From the NCBI RefSeq assembly GCF_001318295.1, contig NZ_CP012665.1:62001-126000 (forward strand): a stretch of DNA of 64,000 bases, given 5' to 3'. The translations under genes were made by a program, and so were the position numbers. Source of the stretch: Candidatus Xiphinematobacter sp. Idaho Grape (GTDB lineage Bacteria > Verrucomicrobiota > Verrucomicrobiia > Chthoniobacterales > Xiphinematobacteraceae). The notes under the pieces were generated by a model that saw only the letters and a list, made by a program, of their open reading frames with translations, was not told where the DNA came from and ran no database searches. Positions 9,170 to 20,750 of this stretch are shown piece after piece; the stretch's first letter is position 1; each line of letters opens with the position of its first letter.

Positions 9170-9862
9170 TTATGGCTTGCTGGTCCTTTTGAAAACACGG
9201 AACCAGTTTCCAGAATACTTCTTTAGGCCCTCCAAAAGGGGGGAGTAGTGTCCGCCAATTTGGGCAGATTTTGGGAGTTGAGACAAGACACTAGCGACGG
9301 AAAGATTCTCTAAGTCTAATACCGTCCAGCACGTTCCTACGGCTGTTTGATGATGAGCATCACTCCCGGCAACCATTCCCAGGGAACGTGTCATGGCATA
9401 TATGTGAGCTTGCTGGTTATATTTTTTTCGGAGAACTGCTGCATTGAATACTTCCAATACTTCCAATTGCATCTGATCCATAATTTCAGGAGAAATGCTG
9501 GCACGCCATCGATCAAAAGGGTGGGGAGGAATAGGGACTCCTCCCCGTGCGCGAATCTCTTCTGCTACTTGAAGAGCAGAGGCTCCTCTCCGATCAGGGA
9601 TGGTACTTCCAATGCACAGCAAATGTCCATCGGCAGTAGAAACCTCTACCCCTGGAAAGACTAAAAAATCATCCACTGGCAACCCATCCTCCCGCATGAG
9701 TCCATTTTGGACACAATACCGAAGAGACTGGCAATCATTATGATCAGTGATAGCGATCCCACTTAGTCCACGGGACTTAGCAACTTCTACGAGTTGCTCC
9801 GGACTACTTGAAGCATCTGTAGAAAAAAATGAATGAGTATGAAAATCAAAACGATAAAGCAT
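9170..9862 (-). CDS. PHP-domain metal-dependent phosphoesterase
   Basis: A polymerase-and-histidinol-phosphatase (PHP) fold protein, probably hydrolysing a phosphate ester with bound metal ions; the substrate is unknown. From the ATG at 9862 the protein starts MLYRFDFHTHS, giving metal ligands H8 and H10. ITDHND follows near residue 40, a conserved Glu near the GVEVST segment, and GSDAHH near the end. This is the full ligand set of the family. The frame is open to 9922, but the extra 20 residues lack similarity to the family. It faces the DUF1802 gene head to head, with only 41 bp between the chosen starts. Confidence 0.85.
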   Translation of the reverse strand: MLYRFDFHTHSFFSTDASSSPEQLVEVAKSRGLSGIAITDHNDCQSLRYCVQNGLMREDGLPVDDFLVFPGVEVSTADGHLLCIGSTIPDRRGASALQVAEEIRARGGVPIPPHPFDRWRASISPEIMDQMQLEVLEVFNAAVLRKKYNQQAHIYAMTRSLGMVAGSDAHHQTAVGTCWTVLDLENLSVASVLSQLPKSAQIGGHYSPLLEGLKKYSGNWFRVFKRTSKP

Positions 9863-9903
9863 CTTTACTGTGCTACGCTGCAACGCGTAACTATCTATCC
9901 AAA

Positions 9904-10446
9904 ATGGACATGTTTCCAGCATTTAAAGAGTGGGCACTAGTATGTGAAGCCCTTGGAAGAGGGCAACAAAATATCTTAATCCGAAAGGGAGGGATTTCTG
10001 AAGGCAAGTCTGGGTTCCGGTTCAAGTATAAAGAGTTTTTTCTGTTCCCCACTTGGTTCCATGGGCAGCTAGAAAAAACAATACTACAAGACAATCTATT
10101 CCCGTTTTTTGCGGGAAATACATTGGAAATCCGCTATTTAGCCTCTGTAGAGTGGGTGCGATTTATACGGGACAAAGAAAAAATCGTCCACCTTCGAGAG
10201 TTTCACATCTTACAGGACTTTGTAATCCAGGAGCGTTTCCAGAACAGAGGGTGGGGCATCCATGTAGCTCTAGTACGAGTATTTCGCTTGAATCCTCTGC
10301 ACTATATTCCATATGAGGAAAGGTACGGTGGGTGCCGCTCGTGGGTAGAAGTTCCTCCGCAACGGGAAACTCCTGTCCTGGTACCCGCAGTGGGTGACGA
10401 ACTACACCAACAACGTAAGCAAGCGCTAGAAACAATCCTTAGCTAA
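9904..10446 (+). CDS. DUF1802 family protein
   Basis: A conserved protein of unknown function. The ATG at 9904 gives the family-like N-terminus MDMFPAFKEWALVCEALGRG followed by ILIRKGGISEG, the clearest DUF1802 feature; the frame is open from 9829, but the earlier codons look unrelated. About 180 residues, no membrane segment or signal peptide, rich in aromatic residues (FLFPTWFHG). It shares a 41-bp divergent control region with the PHP gene and is convergent with pyrG. I cannot assign a biochemical role. Confidence 0.75.
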   Translation: MDMFPAFKEWALVCEALGRGQQNILIRKGGISEGKSGFRFKYKEFFLFPTWFHGQLEKTILQDNLFPFFAGNTLEIRYLASVEWVRFIRDKEKIVHLREFHILQDFVIQERFQNRGWGIHVALVRVFRLNPLHYIPYEERYGGCRSWVEVPPQRETPVLVPAVGDELHQQRKQALETILS

Positions 10447-10523
10447 AAAGGCGTTATACTCCTTCCAGAAGGATCGACTTCCTGAACCTGGCTGTCCGAT
10501 AATAACTAGATATGGAGTCAAGC

Positions 10524-12131
<1,608 letters not shown>

Positions 12132-12320
12132 TTAAGGAGAGTGTGGCTAACTGGAAAGCCCAATACCCCTAAGGAAAGGCTATGTTTACCGACACAGCTA
12201 CTAAGCGACATGCCATACTCACACCATCTACCTTCTCCTGGCATAAAGAACGCGGAGTCCATGTACTTAGACGTCTAGACAGATAGACACATCATGGAAT
12301 TCTGATTCCACAAAGCTTTT

Positions 12321-12890
12321 TTATATCCGGGGCACCGTAATGCCTTTTTGCCACATATACTTTCCACCACGATCTGCGTAACTCACATTGCAGGGCTCAT
12401 GTGCAAGGTAAAAGATCACTTGAGCAAGTCCCTCGTTAGCATAGACCCTTGCAGGCAGTGGAGTAGTATTGGAGATCTCCAGTGTAACATATCCTTCCCA
12501 CTCTGGCTCGAAAGGAGTAACGTTAACGATGATTCCGCAGCGCGCATAGGTAGATTTCCCGACGCAAATAGTGAGTATCTCCCTTGGGATCCTGAAGTAT
12601 TCAACACTTCTGGCTAGTGCGAAAGAATTAGGAGGTATAATGCAGATGTCCGCTTTGATATCTACAAGAGAGCAGCAGTCAAAGTTCTTTGGGTCGACTA
12701 CTGTATTGAAAACATTGGTAAAAACTTTAAACTCGTCCGACACCCGCAAGTCGTAGCCGTAGCTAGACAACCCGTAGCTAATAACCCGCTGACCATCCCG
12801 GTTAGACCGGATTTGCCTGTCTACGAACGGCTCAATCATAGAGCACTCAATGGCCATTCGGCATATCCATCGGTCCGAACAAACTGACAT
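12321..12890 (-). CDS. dcd: dCTP deaminase
   Basis: Converts dCTP to dUTP (or directly to dUMP in bifunctional forms), feeding thymidylate synthesis. With the ATG at 12890 the protein begins [13 protein letters not shown], matching the common S-D-R/W-I start; the frame extends nine bases further to 12899. The conserved block [20 protein letters not shown] and the catalytic Glu in VTLEISNTT are present. The segment LAQVIFY binds the triphosphate in known structures. Length about 189. trxB begins about 100 bp away on the other strand. Confidence 0.95.
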   Translation of the reverse strand: MSVCSDRWICRMAIECSMIEPFVDRQIRSNRDGQRVISYGLSSYGYDLRVSDEFKVFTNVFNTVVDPKNFDCCSLVDIKADICIIPPNSFALARSVEYFRIPREILTICVGKSTYARCGIIVNVTPFEPEWEGYVTLEISNTTPLPARVYANEGLAQVIFYLAHEPCNVSYADRGGKYMWQKGITVPRI

Positions 12891-12991
12891 AGTAGGCACA
12901 TTCTCCCAAAAGGGGTTGAGGAAGTAAACCCTTTATATGGGAGGTTGTGCTACAACAATGCAAAAACTTAAAAGACGTTCCCCTCCCTTCT

Positions 12992-13909
12992 ATGGAAAAT
13001 GTTATTATTGTTGGCGGTGGATGTGCTGGTCTCACCGCAGCTATTTACACCGCCAGAGCGAGCCTGTCGCCTCTAGTTATAGAGGGCACCCAACCTGGTG
13101 GGCAGTTAACTCTCACGACTAGCGTAGAAAATTTTCCTGGTTTCCCTCATGGGATTGAGGGCCCAGACTTAACGCAACGTATGCATGCGCAGGCAGACCG
13201 TTTTGGAGCAAGATTCGAGTACGGCGTACTGGAGGATTTTGAAGCTTTTGATCGAATCCAGCGGGTAAAAGTCGACGGTACTTGGCGCGAGAGTCGAGCA
13301 CTAATCATTGCCAGCGGCGCCTCGGCCAGGTGGCTAGGTCTAGAACAAGAGGAACAACTAATTGGCCACGGTCTTACTTCCTGTGCGACCTGTGACGGGG
13401 CTTTTTACAAAGATGTACCAGTGACTGTCATCGGCGGAGGGGATTCTGCATGTGAAGAAGCCCTATTCCTCACTCGTTTCTGTTCTACTATATACCTAGT
13501 CCACCGCAGGGATACCCTGCGTGCCTCATGTATCATGGCAAAACGAACTCTCACACACCCGAAAATTCAGCCTGTGTGGAATTCTACTGTGCAGAGATAT
13601 CTCCTGGATGCATCCGGTATGATGCGTGCCATTTGTGTTCGCAATACCATCTCTGGGGCCCAAAGGGAGCTTAAAGTTAAATGCGTCTTCATCGCTATTG
13701 GCCACACCCCGAACACGGCGCCTTTTAATAGTAAGCTGGAACTCGACAAGGCTGGCTATATTGTGCTAAAGCGCGGGACGCAAACTAGCCTACCTGGTGT
13801 CTTTGCAGCCGGTGACGTAGTCGACTCTATCTATCGCCAGGCCATTACAGCAGCAGGCCAAGGGTGCTCCGCCGCCATGGACGCGGAGCGCTGGCTAGCT
13901 GCCACTTAG
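12992..13909 (+). CDS. trxB: Thioredoxin reductase
   Basis: FAD and NADPH flavoenzyme that keeps thioredoxin reduced. The ATG at 12992 gives MENVIIVGGGCAGL, the usual FAD-binding start; the frame also runs upstream to 12947 without family sequence. The redox centre is C131-A-T-C134. The NADPH Rossmann motif is VIGGGDSACEEA, and the C-terminal FAD motif is GVFAAGDVVD. Length 305. Its stop codon overlaps the clpC stop (bases 13906-13909), so the two convergent genes share their ends. Confidence 0.97.
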   Translation: MENVIIVGGGCAGLTAAIYTARASLSPLVIEGTQPGGQLTLTTSVENFPGFPHGIEGPDLTQRMHAQADRFGARFEYGVLEDFEAFDRIQRVKVDGTWRESRALIIASGASARWLGLEQEEQLIGHGLTSCATCDGAFYKDVPVTVIGGGDSACEEALFLTRFCSTIYLVHRRDTLRASCIMAKRTLTHPKIQPVWNSTVQRYLLDASGMMRAICVRNTISGAQRELKVKCVFIAIGHTPNTAPFNSKLELDKAGYIVLKRGTQTSLPGVFAAGDVVDSIYRQAITAAGQGCSAAMDAERWLAAT

Positions 13910-16389
13910 TCAGTAGTAACGGCCACAGAACCCCCTTTCGCATGAAAGGAGAGGCTCTCCCCGTCCCTTCTTACATCTACCTGATCCCCGCCTTTCAGAG
14001 TCCCACGTAAAAGCTCTTCCGCCACAGGGTTTTCTAAAAAACGCTCAACAGCTCGTCGCATCGGACGAGCACCATAAGCGGGATCGTACCCCTTTTCGAT
14101 TAAGAATTCAATCGCAGTTGAGTCCAAGCATAGATTGATTTTCTTGGCACGGATGCGCTCTATGACCTTCGCCACCTCCAGATCGACAATGCGTTCCAAA
14201 TCCAGGCGCGTGAGTGAACGAAAGACAATAATGTCATCCAGCCGGTTTAAAAATTCTGGCTTAAAAACCTTTTTAGCTTCTTCTAGAATTTTCTCTCGCA
14301 TGGATTCGTAGTTATCCTGGGGCTTGGAGACCCCAAATCCTAAGGCCGTCTGTTTCTTGATTAGCTCTGCTCCCACGTTGGATGTTAAAATGACAATCGC
14401 GTTCCGGAAATCCACCTTACGGCCAAGGCTGTCCGTAATCTTACCCTCCTCTAGGATCTGCAGAAGGAGATGCATTACATCCGGGTGAGCTTTTTCGATC
14501 TCGTCGAAGAGCACTACCGAATAAGGGCGGTGGCGTACAGCCTCTGCAAGCTGACCTCCTTCTTCATAGCCGATGAAGCCAGGAGGAGAACCAATCAGGC
14601 GTGTAGCAGTGAACTTTTCCATATACTCGGACATGTCAAGCTGGATTAAGGCGTCCGCGTCTCCGAACATAAACTCGGCTAGTGTCCGCGCAAGGAATGT
14701 CTTACCTACTCCAGTAGGGCCCAAGAAGATAAAAGAGCCGATGGGACGCTTTGGATCCTTAAGATCCGTACGAGAACGTCGCAGGGCCCTGCAGACAGTA
14801 GCCACTGCCTCGTCTTGACCAATAAGCTGCTTCTTCAAATCATTCTCCATTGCAAGAAGTTTGGAAGCCTCCTTTTGTTCCATGCGACTTAGTGGCACCC
14901 CGGTCCATTTCGAAACAATATGGAGAACATCTTCCTCTGTGACGCAAACCTCCTCTTCCTTACGTCTTTCTCCCCACTCAGTAAGAGCAACTTCTAACTT
15001 CTCTCTGGCTTGCCTTTCGCAGTCACGCAACGAGGCAGCCTTTTCAAAGTCCTGCAACTTAATAGCCGACTCTTTATTTGATCGAATAACCTCGATCTCA
15101 TCTTCTATATCCTTTACGTTGGGTGGCCTGGCCATTGAGGTGAGACGAGCGCGAGCACCTGCTTCATCCATCACATCTATGGCCTTATCTGGTAGGAAGC
15201 GCCCAGTAAGGTAGCGCTCTGAGTATCTTGCCGCCGCTTCTAAGGCCCCATCAGTAATTTTAACGCCGTGGTGAGCTTCATACTTCGGACGTATACCCTT
15301 AAGAATCTGGATAGTCTGTGTGGCAGATGGCGCCTCCACCTTCACTGTTTGAAAACGGCGCTCTAGAGCAGCATCCTTTTCAACGTATTTTCGATATTCA
15401 CTAAACGTAGTTGCCCCAATACACTGAAGCTCACCTCGACTTAGAGCAGGCTTGATAATGTTAGAGGCATCCATTGCTCCTTCCGCAGATCCAGCTCCGA
15501 CAATAGTATGCAACTCATCAATAAATAAGATAACGTTCTTGGTTCTCCGAATTTCGTCTATCACCGCCTTAATCCGCTCCTCAAACTGGCCACGATATTT
15601 CGTTCCTGCCACCATAAGTGCGAGGTCCAAAGTGACTACTCGTTTGTCCCTCAAAATTTCCGGAACGTTTCCTTTAACTATTGCCTGGGCAAGTCCTTCA
15701 ACAATAGCAGTTTTTCCAACTCCGGCCTCCCCGATAAGAACTGGATTGTTCTTTGTACGACGACAGAGAATCTGAATTGTCCGCTCAATTTCATCATTCC
15801 GTCCAACGACCAGATCTATCTCCCCCCTTTTAGCACAGTCAGTAAGGTCTCTCCCAAAAGCGCGTAGAGCTGGGGTCCTGCCACCTCCCTTCCCTCCGCC
15901 ACTCCCCACCGCTTCAGCCACCATAGGCTCTCCCTCTCCTTCTACGACATTGAAATTAGGATCTAACTCCCTTACGATCTCGTTCCTGGTGCGTTCAAGA
16001 TCTACTTCCAGATTCTTTAAAACCCTTGCAGCGACTCCTTCTCCCTCGCGAAGCAACCCTAGCAGCACATGTTCGGTACCAACATAGGAGTGCTGGAAGC
16101 TCTTTGCCTCTTTACCAGCCAGGGCAAGAACTTTTTTTACACGGGGAGTATAAGGAATATTTCCTACTATTTTAGCTTCCGGACCGGACCCCACTTGCTT
16201 TTCTACCTCCATACGCACCATTTCCAAATCTAAGCCCATTCTTTGGAGTACACTAACCGCCACACCCTCTCCCAATTTAATTAGTCCCAGCAGCACATGT
16301 TCGGTACCAATGTAGTTATGGTTGAAGCGATCTGCTTCTTTACGGGCAAGTGCTAACGCTTGTTGTGCACGCGGTGTAAAATTGTTCAT
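13906..16389 (-). CDS. clpC: AAA+ unfoldase ClpC
   Basis: Hsp100 unfoldase that feeds proteins to ClpP. Domain order: two N-terminal Clp repeats (each with a [11 protein letters not shown] or [11 protein letters not shown] block), AAA-1 with Walker [11 protein letters not shown], a middle region with a UVR-like motif ([17 protein letters not shown]), AAA-2 with Walker [12 protein letters not shown], and a C-terminal D2-small domain. Length 827 and the UVR-bearing middle domain make it ClpC rather than ClpA or ClpB. It ends the operon ilvE-mcsA-mcsB-clpC. In Firmicutes McsB marks substrates by arginine phosphorylation for ClpCP; the same logic is inferred here. No CtsR gene or CtsR box was seen. 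Confidence 0.97.
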   Translation of the reverse strand: MNNFTPRAQQALALARKEADRFNHNYIGTEHVLLGLIKLGEGVAVSVLQRMGLDLEMVRMEVEKQVGSGPEAKIVGNIPYTPRVKKVLALAGKEAKSFQHSYVGTEHVLLGLLREGEGVAARVLKNLEVDLERTRNEIVRELDPNFNVVEGEGEPMVAEAVGSGGGKGGGRTPALRAFGRDLTDCAKRGEIDLVVGRNDEIERTIQILCRRTKNNPVLIGEAGVGKTAIVEGLAQAIVKGNVPEILRDKRVVTLDLALMVAGTKYRGQFEERIKAVIDEIRRTKNVILFIDELHTIVGAGSAEGAMDASNIIKPALSRGELQCIGATTFSEYRKYVEKDAALERRFQTVKVEAPSATQTIQILKGIRPKYEAHHGVKITDGALEAAARYSERYLTGRFLPDKAIDVMDEAGARARLTSMARPPNVKDIEDEIEVIRSNKESAIKLQDFEKAASLRDCERQAREKLEVALTEWGERRKEEEVCVTEEDVLHIVSKWTGVPLSRMEQKEASKLLAMENDLKKQLIGQDEAVATVCRALRRSRTDLKDPKRPIGSFIFLGPTGVGKTFLARTLAEFMFGDADALIQLDMSEYMEKFTATRLIGSPPGFIGYEEGGQLAEAVRHRPYSVVLFDEIEKAHPDVMHLLLQILEEGKITDSLGRKVDFRNAIVILTSNVGAELIKKQTALGFGVSKPQDNYESMREKILEEAKKVFKPEFLNRLDDIIVFRSLTRLDLERIVDLEVAKVIERIRAKKINLCLDSTAIEFLIEKGYDPAYGARPMRRAVERFLENPVAEELLRGTLKGGDQVDVRRDGESLSFHAKGGSVAVTTD

Positions 16390-16401
16390 TATAGGGGTTC
16401 C

Positions 16402-17496
16402 CTACCTTTTTTCCGGCATAGTGTTAATTTTGGCAACATCCGGCTGAGACATAGAATTCAACTTTGTCCGAATAATGGAAGAGCGTAATGCGTCTCGAGC
16501 TTCAACTTCCATCTTCTGTACACCTTTTTGAAGGTGCGCCGGCTGGGTTTCAATGAAAAGCTCATCCACGAGATGCCTACTGCCATCGTGAAATAAACCC
16601 AAATCTATCCCAAGTTTAATGATAGAGAGCAAATTGAGCGCTTCCTTTGAACCAATCGAGTGAGCATGGCAAAGTATACCGTAGGCACGCCCAATTTGGT
16701 CCAATAATATGACAGAACGCTGCTCCACAAGGACTTGTCGCGCGTTATGCTCATGCTCGAGGATAGTTTCAATTACCTTATTGAGTCGTTCAATAATCTC
16801 TTCCTCTGACTCACCCAGTGTGGTTTGGTTGGAAACCTGGAAAAGATTGCCAACAGCCTCAGATCCTTCACCATGGAGTCCGCGGACAGCTAACCCGATC
16901 TTGTTAACTGAATTGATAATTTTATTCACTAGATCGTTCATCACTAGTGCAGGTAGATGCAGCATAGCGGAAGCTCGTATACCGGTACCGATATTGGTAG
17001 GGCACGCCGTGAGATATCCAAGTTGATCGTGAAAGGCAAAGTCAAGCGTCATTTCTAGCTTACTGTCCGCCTGGTTAATCATATTGAACACTTTGGTTAG
17101 CTGGAGACCGGAACAGATGGCCTGCATGCGCAAGTGGTCCTCTTCATTGATCATAAAACTGAGGGTTTGAGCAGTGTTCATCACAATGGCACTTCCCACT
17201 CCCTTAGCTGCATGTTCCCTACTAATGAGATGACGTTCTACTAAAATTTGTTTTTCCAGCGAAGAAAGCGATTCCAGGTTCTCCGTAAAGGCATCTTGCA
17301 TTTCTGGGAGAGATTCAACAACAGGCTTGATTGTCTGCACCACTCCCAAGCGCTCCGATTTTTTAGCCCAACCAGGGAAAGGCTTGCCACGCAAGTTCCT
17401 AGCCAAGCGCACCCTGCTACTGATGACGATGTTCCGATGAGGTCCTTCCCCCTTCAGCCATTCACCTGTATTGGCAATGATGTTAGAGAACTTCAT
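16402..17496 (-). CDS. mcsB: Protein arginine kinase McsB
   Basis: Phosphorylates arginine residues on proteins, which in Bacillus marks them for ClpC-ClpP breakdown. It belongs to the guanidino-kinase family: the N-terminal nucleotide-site motif is VISSRVRLARNLRG (about residues 25-38), with the later conserved RGLHGEGSEA and VSNQTTLGESEEE blocks. Length 364 matches the family. It starts one base after the mcsA stop and ends 12 bp before clpC, a tight operon. McsA is the usual activator, so the pair should work together. Confidence 0.96.
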   Translation of the reverse strand: MKFSNIIANTGEWLKGEGPHRNIVISSRVRLARNLRGKPFPGWAKKSERLGVVQTIKPVVESLPEMQDAFTENLESLSSLEKQILVERHLISREHAAKGVGSAIVMNTAQTLSFMINEEDHLRMQAICSGLQLTKVFNMINQADSKLEMTLDFAFHDQLGYLTACPTNIGTGIRASAMLHLPALVMNDLVNKIINSVNKIGLAVRGLHGEGSEAVGNLFQVSNQTTLGESEEEIIERLNKVIETILEHEHNARQVLVEQRSVILLDQIGRAYGILCHAHSIGSKEALNLLSIIKLGIDLGLFHDGSRHLVDELFIETQPAHLQKGVQKMEVEARDALRSSIIRTKLNSMSQPDVAKINTMPEKR

Positions 17497-17497
17497 C

Positions 17498-17986
17498 TCA
17501 TGTACACTCCGACTCTAGCTGATGAATCTTATCCCGAATTGCTGCTGCTTTTTCATACTCCTCAGCCTCTACAGCCTGTTGCAGTGTATCGTTTAACGCT
17601 TTCAGACGCTCTTGATAGGAGCGAAGCTTGTGGTACAGAACAGGTACCTTACCGTTGTGTCGAACTCCCTTATGCATGTTTTTCAACATACCTAAAAGTA
17701 GCCTCGAAAAGGCATCATAGCAATTACTACAACCTAAGCGTCCAGTTTTCTTAAATTCTGTTTGCGTAAATCCGCAGATAGCACACTTTGGCACAGGAGG
17801 CTGCACGTCTACACTCGGAGCTGTTCCTAGCCCCACCAAAAGTTCTGCCAACTCAAAACCCACAGGATCACTTACCCCCTTGTTCTTTGAACAAGCTTCA
17901 CAGAGATTGACCTTCTGCATCTTTCCCTCAACGATTTGAGTCAGAAAAACTGTTGCTTCCTTGCTTTGGCAAACGTCACATCGCAT
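17498..17986 (-). CDS. mcsA: McsA, zinc-binding activator of McsB with UVR motif
   Basis: Small adaptor that activates the arginine kinase McsB. Zinc-binding pairs C3/C6 with C29/C32 and C68/C71 with C86/C89 form the expected CxxC sets. The C-terminal UVR motif (AEEYEKAAAIRDKIHQLE, about residues 140-160) is the part shared with UvrB and ClpC and is thought to mediate partner contact. Length 162 is normal. Four bases separate it from ilvE upstream and one from mcsB downstream, so translation is probably coupled. Confidence 0.94.
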   Translation of the reverse strand: MRCDVCQSKEATVFLTQIVEGKMQKVNLCEACSKNKGVSDPVGFELAELLVGLGTAPSVDVQPPVPKCAICGFTQTEFKKTGRLGCSNCYDAFSRLLLGMLKNMHKGVRHNGKVPVLYHKLRSYQERLKALNDTLQQAVEAEEYEKAAAIRDKIHQLESECT

Positions 17987-17990
17987 ATGA

Positions 17991-18860
17991 TCAATAAATC
18001 ACAGTACCCACCCTTCGTGTCAACTGGTGGAATTCACTAGTTAAACGCTGCGTTATGGGACCAGGCACTTCCACTCCTATCCGCCGACCGTCTAACATCG
18101 CCACTGGAATGACTTCCGCAGCAGTACCAGTTAAAAAGCACTCATCTGCCACAAAGACCTCATGACGGGTAATATCAGCCTCCTTTAGGGAAATTCCAAG
18201 ATCTAATGCCAGATCGAAAATGACAGAACGGGTAATTCCTGCCAACGCCCCAGCAGTTACCGGTGGGGTAACTACCCCTTCATTTCTCACGATGAAAATG
18301 TTGTCAGCCGTACACTCTGCGACGTATCCCCACTCGTTTAGCATAAGACCCTCCTCAGCCCCAGCCTGAGAAGCCTCTATCTTGGCCAAAATATTATTAA
18401 GGTAATTGAGAGACTTAACCATAGGGCTAAGCGCAGTTGGGGTGGTCCTACGAGTCGTGCAGGTCACGACCTTCAGCCCCCTCTTGTAAATTTCCGCGGG
18501 ATATAGTCTGATGTAATCAACAATGATGATCACTGCGGGGAGACGGCAGTGTTCTGGGTTAAGTCCCAAGTTGCCGACTCCCCTAGTCAGAAGCAATCGG
18601 ACGTATCCACTTTGCAGTTGATTAGCTCGAACAGTCTCTAACAGTGCTTGTTTCATCCCCGACTTAGTTAATGGAGGTCTTAGGCAGATAGAGTGGGCAG
18701 AGTTAAAAAGGCGATCTATGTGAGCCTCCAACTGGAATATTCTACCGTCATAGAATCGGATTCCTTCAAAAACTCCATCTCCGTAGAGTAAGCCATGGTC
18801 AAACACGGAGATTTTCGCGTCTTCTTCCTCATAGAGGGTACCGTCAACATGGATCTTCAT
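17991..18860 (-). CDS. ilvE: Branched-chain amino acid aminotransferase (class IV PLP)
   Basis: Transfers amino groups between glutamate and the keto acids of leucine, isoleucine and valine. It is a fold-type IV PLP enzyme: HGLLYGDGVFEG early, the PLP Lys in VKSLNYLNN near the middle, and ECTADNIFIV and GALAGITRSV further on. Length 289 is slightly short of E. coli IlvE (309) but normal for this subfamily. D-amino-acid transaminases and aminodeoxychorismate lyases share the fold; the motifs favour IlvE. Unusually it leads the protein-arginine-phosphorylation operon, only 4 bp before mcsA. Confidence 0.88.
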   Translation of the reverse strand: MKIHVDGTLYEEEDAKISVFDHGLLYGDGVFEGIRFYDGRIFQLEAHIDRLFNSAHSICLRPPLTKSGMKQALLETVRANQLQSGYVRLLLTRGVGNLGLNPEHCRLPAVIIIVDYIRLYPAEIYKRGLKVVTCTTRRTTPTALSPMVKSLNYLNNILAKIEASQAGAEEGLMLNEWGYVAECTADNIFIVRNEGVVTPPVTAGALAGITRSVIFDLALDLGISLKEADITRHEVFVADECFLTGTAAEVIPVAMLDGRRIGVEVPGPITQRLTSEFHQLTRRVGTVIY

Positions 18861-19787
18861 AATATGTTCAGTCGTTGCATTTAGTCTTGTTTGGTGCTTT
18901 GTCCTCTTTCGGACAGGAAAACCTCATTCCCACTACGGGACGAAACTCTCCTGATAAGGTGTGGATTCCTGTAGATACCTTAGGGTAGAGCAATTCTTTC
19001 TTGGATAGAAAGGTAACCTCTTTTGTCGGTCGGACATGCTATGAACCTTTGTAGCCTCTTTTTCACTTGGGTTTAGCGACCTTATCCCCTTTGGGCTTCT
19101 TACCAAGTTCAGGTAAAAAGAGTGGTTCTCTTGTTGGTCAATATGTCCGTGAACGTCCTGTGCACTGGCCGAGGGCAAAGTTATGGCTTTCTTTCTGCTT
19201 TTCCCGCATGTGCCGTAGAACAGAGGAATGCTTCTGGCTATATTCTGCCTGCAGCTTCCTCTTATCCTTTTTAGCACACTGCCTTGTATAACCTCTTGAA
19301 GTTAAGGCAATTCCTTCTATTCTTTTGCATTTTTAATCCATGCAAAAGCACTAGAGAAAGATGTTCCTGCTCTAGTTAGAGCTCTCTTTATAGATCCTGT
19401 GTATCTTGATAGCTATTGGAGGAGGTCTTAGCTTGACCTTCCAGGCCTACGGTAAATATAGGAGCTAGGCTCTGCCGTCGAATTTTCTTTGGCTGAACGG
19501 ATACAAGAAACCGACTGCTTTCACGAATCTGAATTCATGGCAGAAGACGTCCTATCCTAGCAGGGGTGCAAGTAAAGAAGGGGGTCACTACTTCTTCTCG
19601 AATAAGCTAGCCCCCTTCCGTCACCCCATTGAGAAGGCGATGGCTGCTCACGTCTTTTGGCAAGCCGACGGCCTTAGGGAGGGGCCCCATCCCCCCTTTA
19701 GTCGACAAGTCACAAGCCAAGCGGGTAAGTTTTATATAAGCCCATACTTCAACTGGGAACGCATGCAAGTGAAGCTATGATACTTGC
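18861..19787. other. Long gap without a convincing gene (ilvE to nuclease gene)
   Basis: 927 bp between two minus-strand genes. A minus-strand frame over about 19100-19290 encodes a short Lys/Arg-rich stretch ending QCTGRSRTY before a stop, faintly like ribosomal protein S14; this is too weak to call. An 8-bp inverted repeat, GAAGGGGG (19577-19584) with CCCCCTTC (19611-19618), lies further on. The rest shows no protein or RNA family that I recognise. Confidence 0.6.
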
Positions 19788-20252
19788 TTATCCCTGATCT
19801 CCTTCCCGCCGACGTTCCTCCTCTATGCCACGGAGAACATCGGACATATCTTCTACCTCATCCCAAACCTCTTGACTGACATAAATTGGTGCGCATTGCT
19901 GCGCAGCCATCGCGATACAATCGCTGGGACGTGCGTCCAGCTCAATGATCTTCTGCTGAAGTAGCTCATTTTCTGCAGCAATAATCAAGCGTCCATAGTA
20001 GGTAGTTCCTTTTAGTTGGTTGATGATTACCCGATCTACGCGAGCACTAAAAGCGGTTAGCATAAGCCCGACAAGATCATGTGTATGCGGCCTGTCTTTC
20101 TGAATTCTACTGAGAAACATACTAATTGCACTTCCTACTCCAATGTCTACATAGATCACAAAAGTCTTTTCCTCGTTGCCAAGGAAAACCGCACAGCTAC
20201 TATCAGCAGGAATCACCCCACGCACCTTCACTTCCTTCACTGGCTTGCTCAT
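19788..20252 (-). CDS. Bifunctional nuclease family protein (DUF151)
   Basis: A member of the bifunctional nuclease (BFN/DUF151) family. Related proteins have RNase and DNase activity in plants, but the bacterial role is poorly known. Family features: RPHTHDLVGLML around residues 53-64, INQLKGTTYYGRLII around 77-91, and the ARPSDCIAMAA signature near 106-116. Length 154. No signal peptide or membrane segment. The gene has no close neighbour on its strand, so context gives no hint of function. Confidence 0.87.
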   Translation of the reverse strand: MSKPVKEVKVRGVIPADSSCAVFLGNEEKTFVIYVDIGVGSAISMFLSRIQKDRPHTHDLVGLMLTAFSARVDRVIINQLKGTTYYGRLIIAAENELLQQKIIELDARPSDCIAMAAQQCAPIYVSQEVWDEVEDMSDVLRGIEEERRREGDQG

Positions 20253-20321
20253 ATAACCAAGATATCTACCAGCAGAGTCAAGTTAGTACAACCTCCCATG
20301 GGTTTTCCGCGCCAATGTCGC

Positions 20322-20594
20322 CTACATGCGCACACATCTAGTAAGCAAACACAGACGATTTTCTCTGCCAGAGAGTTGCGAGGCCGCTAGAATTGCGTTC
20401 CTTCTTCCATCGCCCGCAGCATAACCGTAACAATCCAGTAGAAGCCAGATTTGTTCTTCCGCCAAAGCCGCAGAACTGACACATATTCTGGCTCCATCTA
20501 CGTGCCTGCGTAAGTCTCCATTCCCCAGAGACTTTTTGCCAAAAACGTAAGTAAAATACCATGCAGAATCTGTGACAATCTCACATGGTAACAT
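20322..20594 (-). CDS. Doubtful small hypothetical protein
   Basis: A 90-codon open frame upstream of the nuclease gene on the same strand. The product is Cys- and Leu-rich (for example EEQIWLLLDCYGY) and I recognise no family. No good ribosome-binding site precedes it, and another frame in the same stretch (20338-20562) is also open, so it may be chance. Kept because it could be a lineage-specific small gene. Confidence 0.2.
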   Translation of the reverse strand: MLPCEIVTDSAWYFTYVFGKKSLGNGDLRRHVDGARICVSSAALAEEQIWLLLDCYGYAAGDGRRNAILAASQLSGRENRLCLLTRCVRM

Positions 20595-20720
20595 TGGTCC
20601 TTCTCATTTATCCTTGTGTACATCTCAACCTGGAGAGGGCAGACAACAGGTAGTAGGTATGACTCGGTGAGGTAAACCCTCCATCCAGGGAGCCTAGCGC
20701 TAACGAATGGCTATAAAAAT

Positions 20721-20750
20721 TTGCCTGATTCTTTGTTGACAAAATATAGA
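20721..20750 (+). promoter_or_regulatory. Possible sigma-70-type promoter of mdh
   Basis: TTGCCT (20721-20726) and TATAGA (20745-20750) are separated by 18 bp, a reasonable -35/-10 pair in an A/T-rich stretch before mdh. A perfect TTGACA at 20735-20740 overlaps it without a well-placed -10. Confidence 0.25.

Noticed and set aside
17248-17754. 168-codon plus-strand frame
   Set aside because: It is antisense to the clearly coding mcsB and mcsA genes, and its composition is that of a shadow frame.
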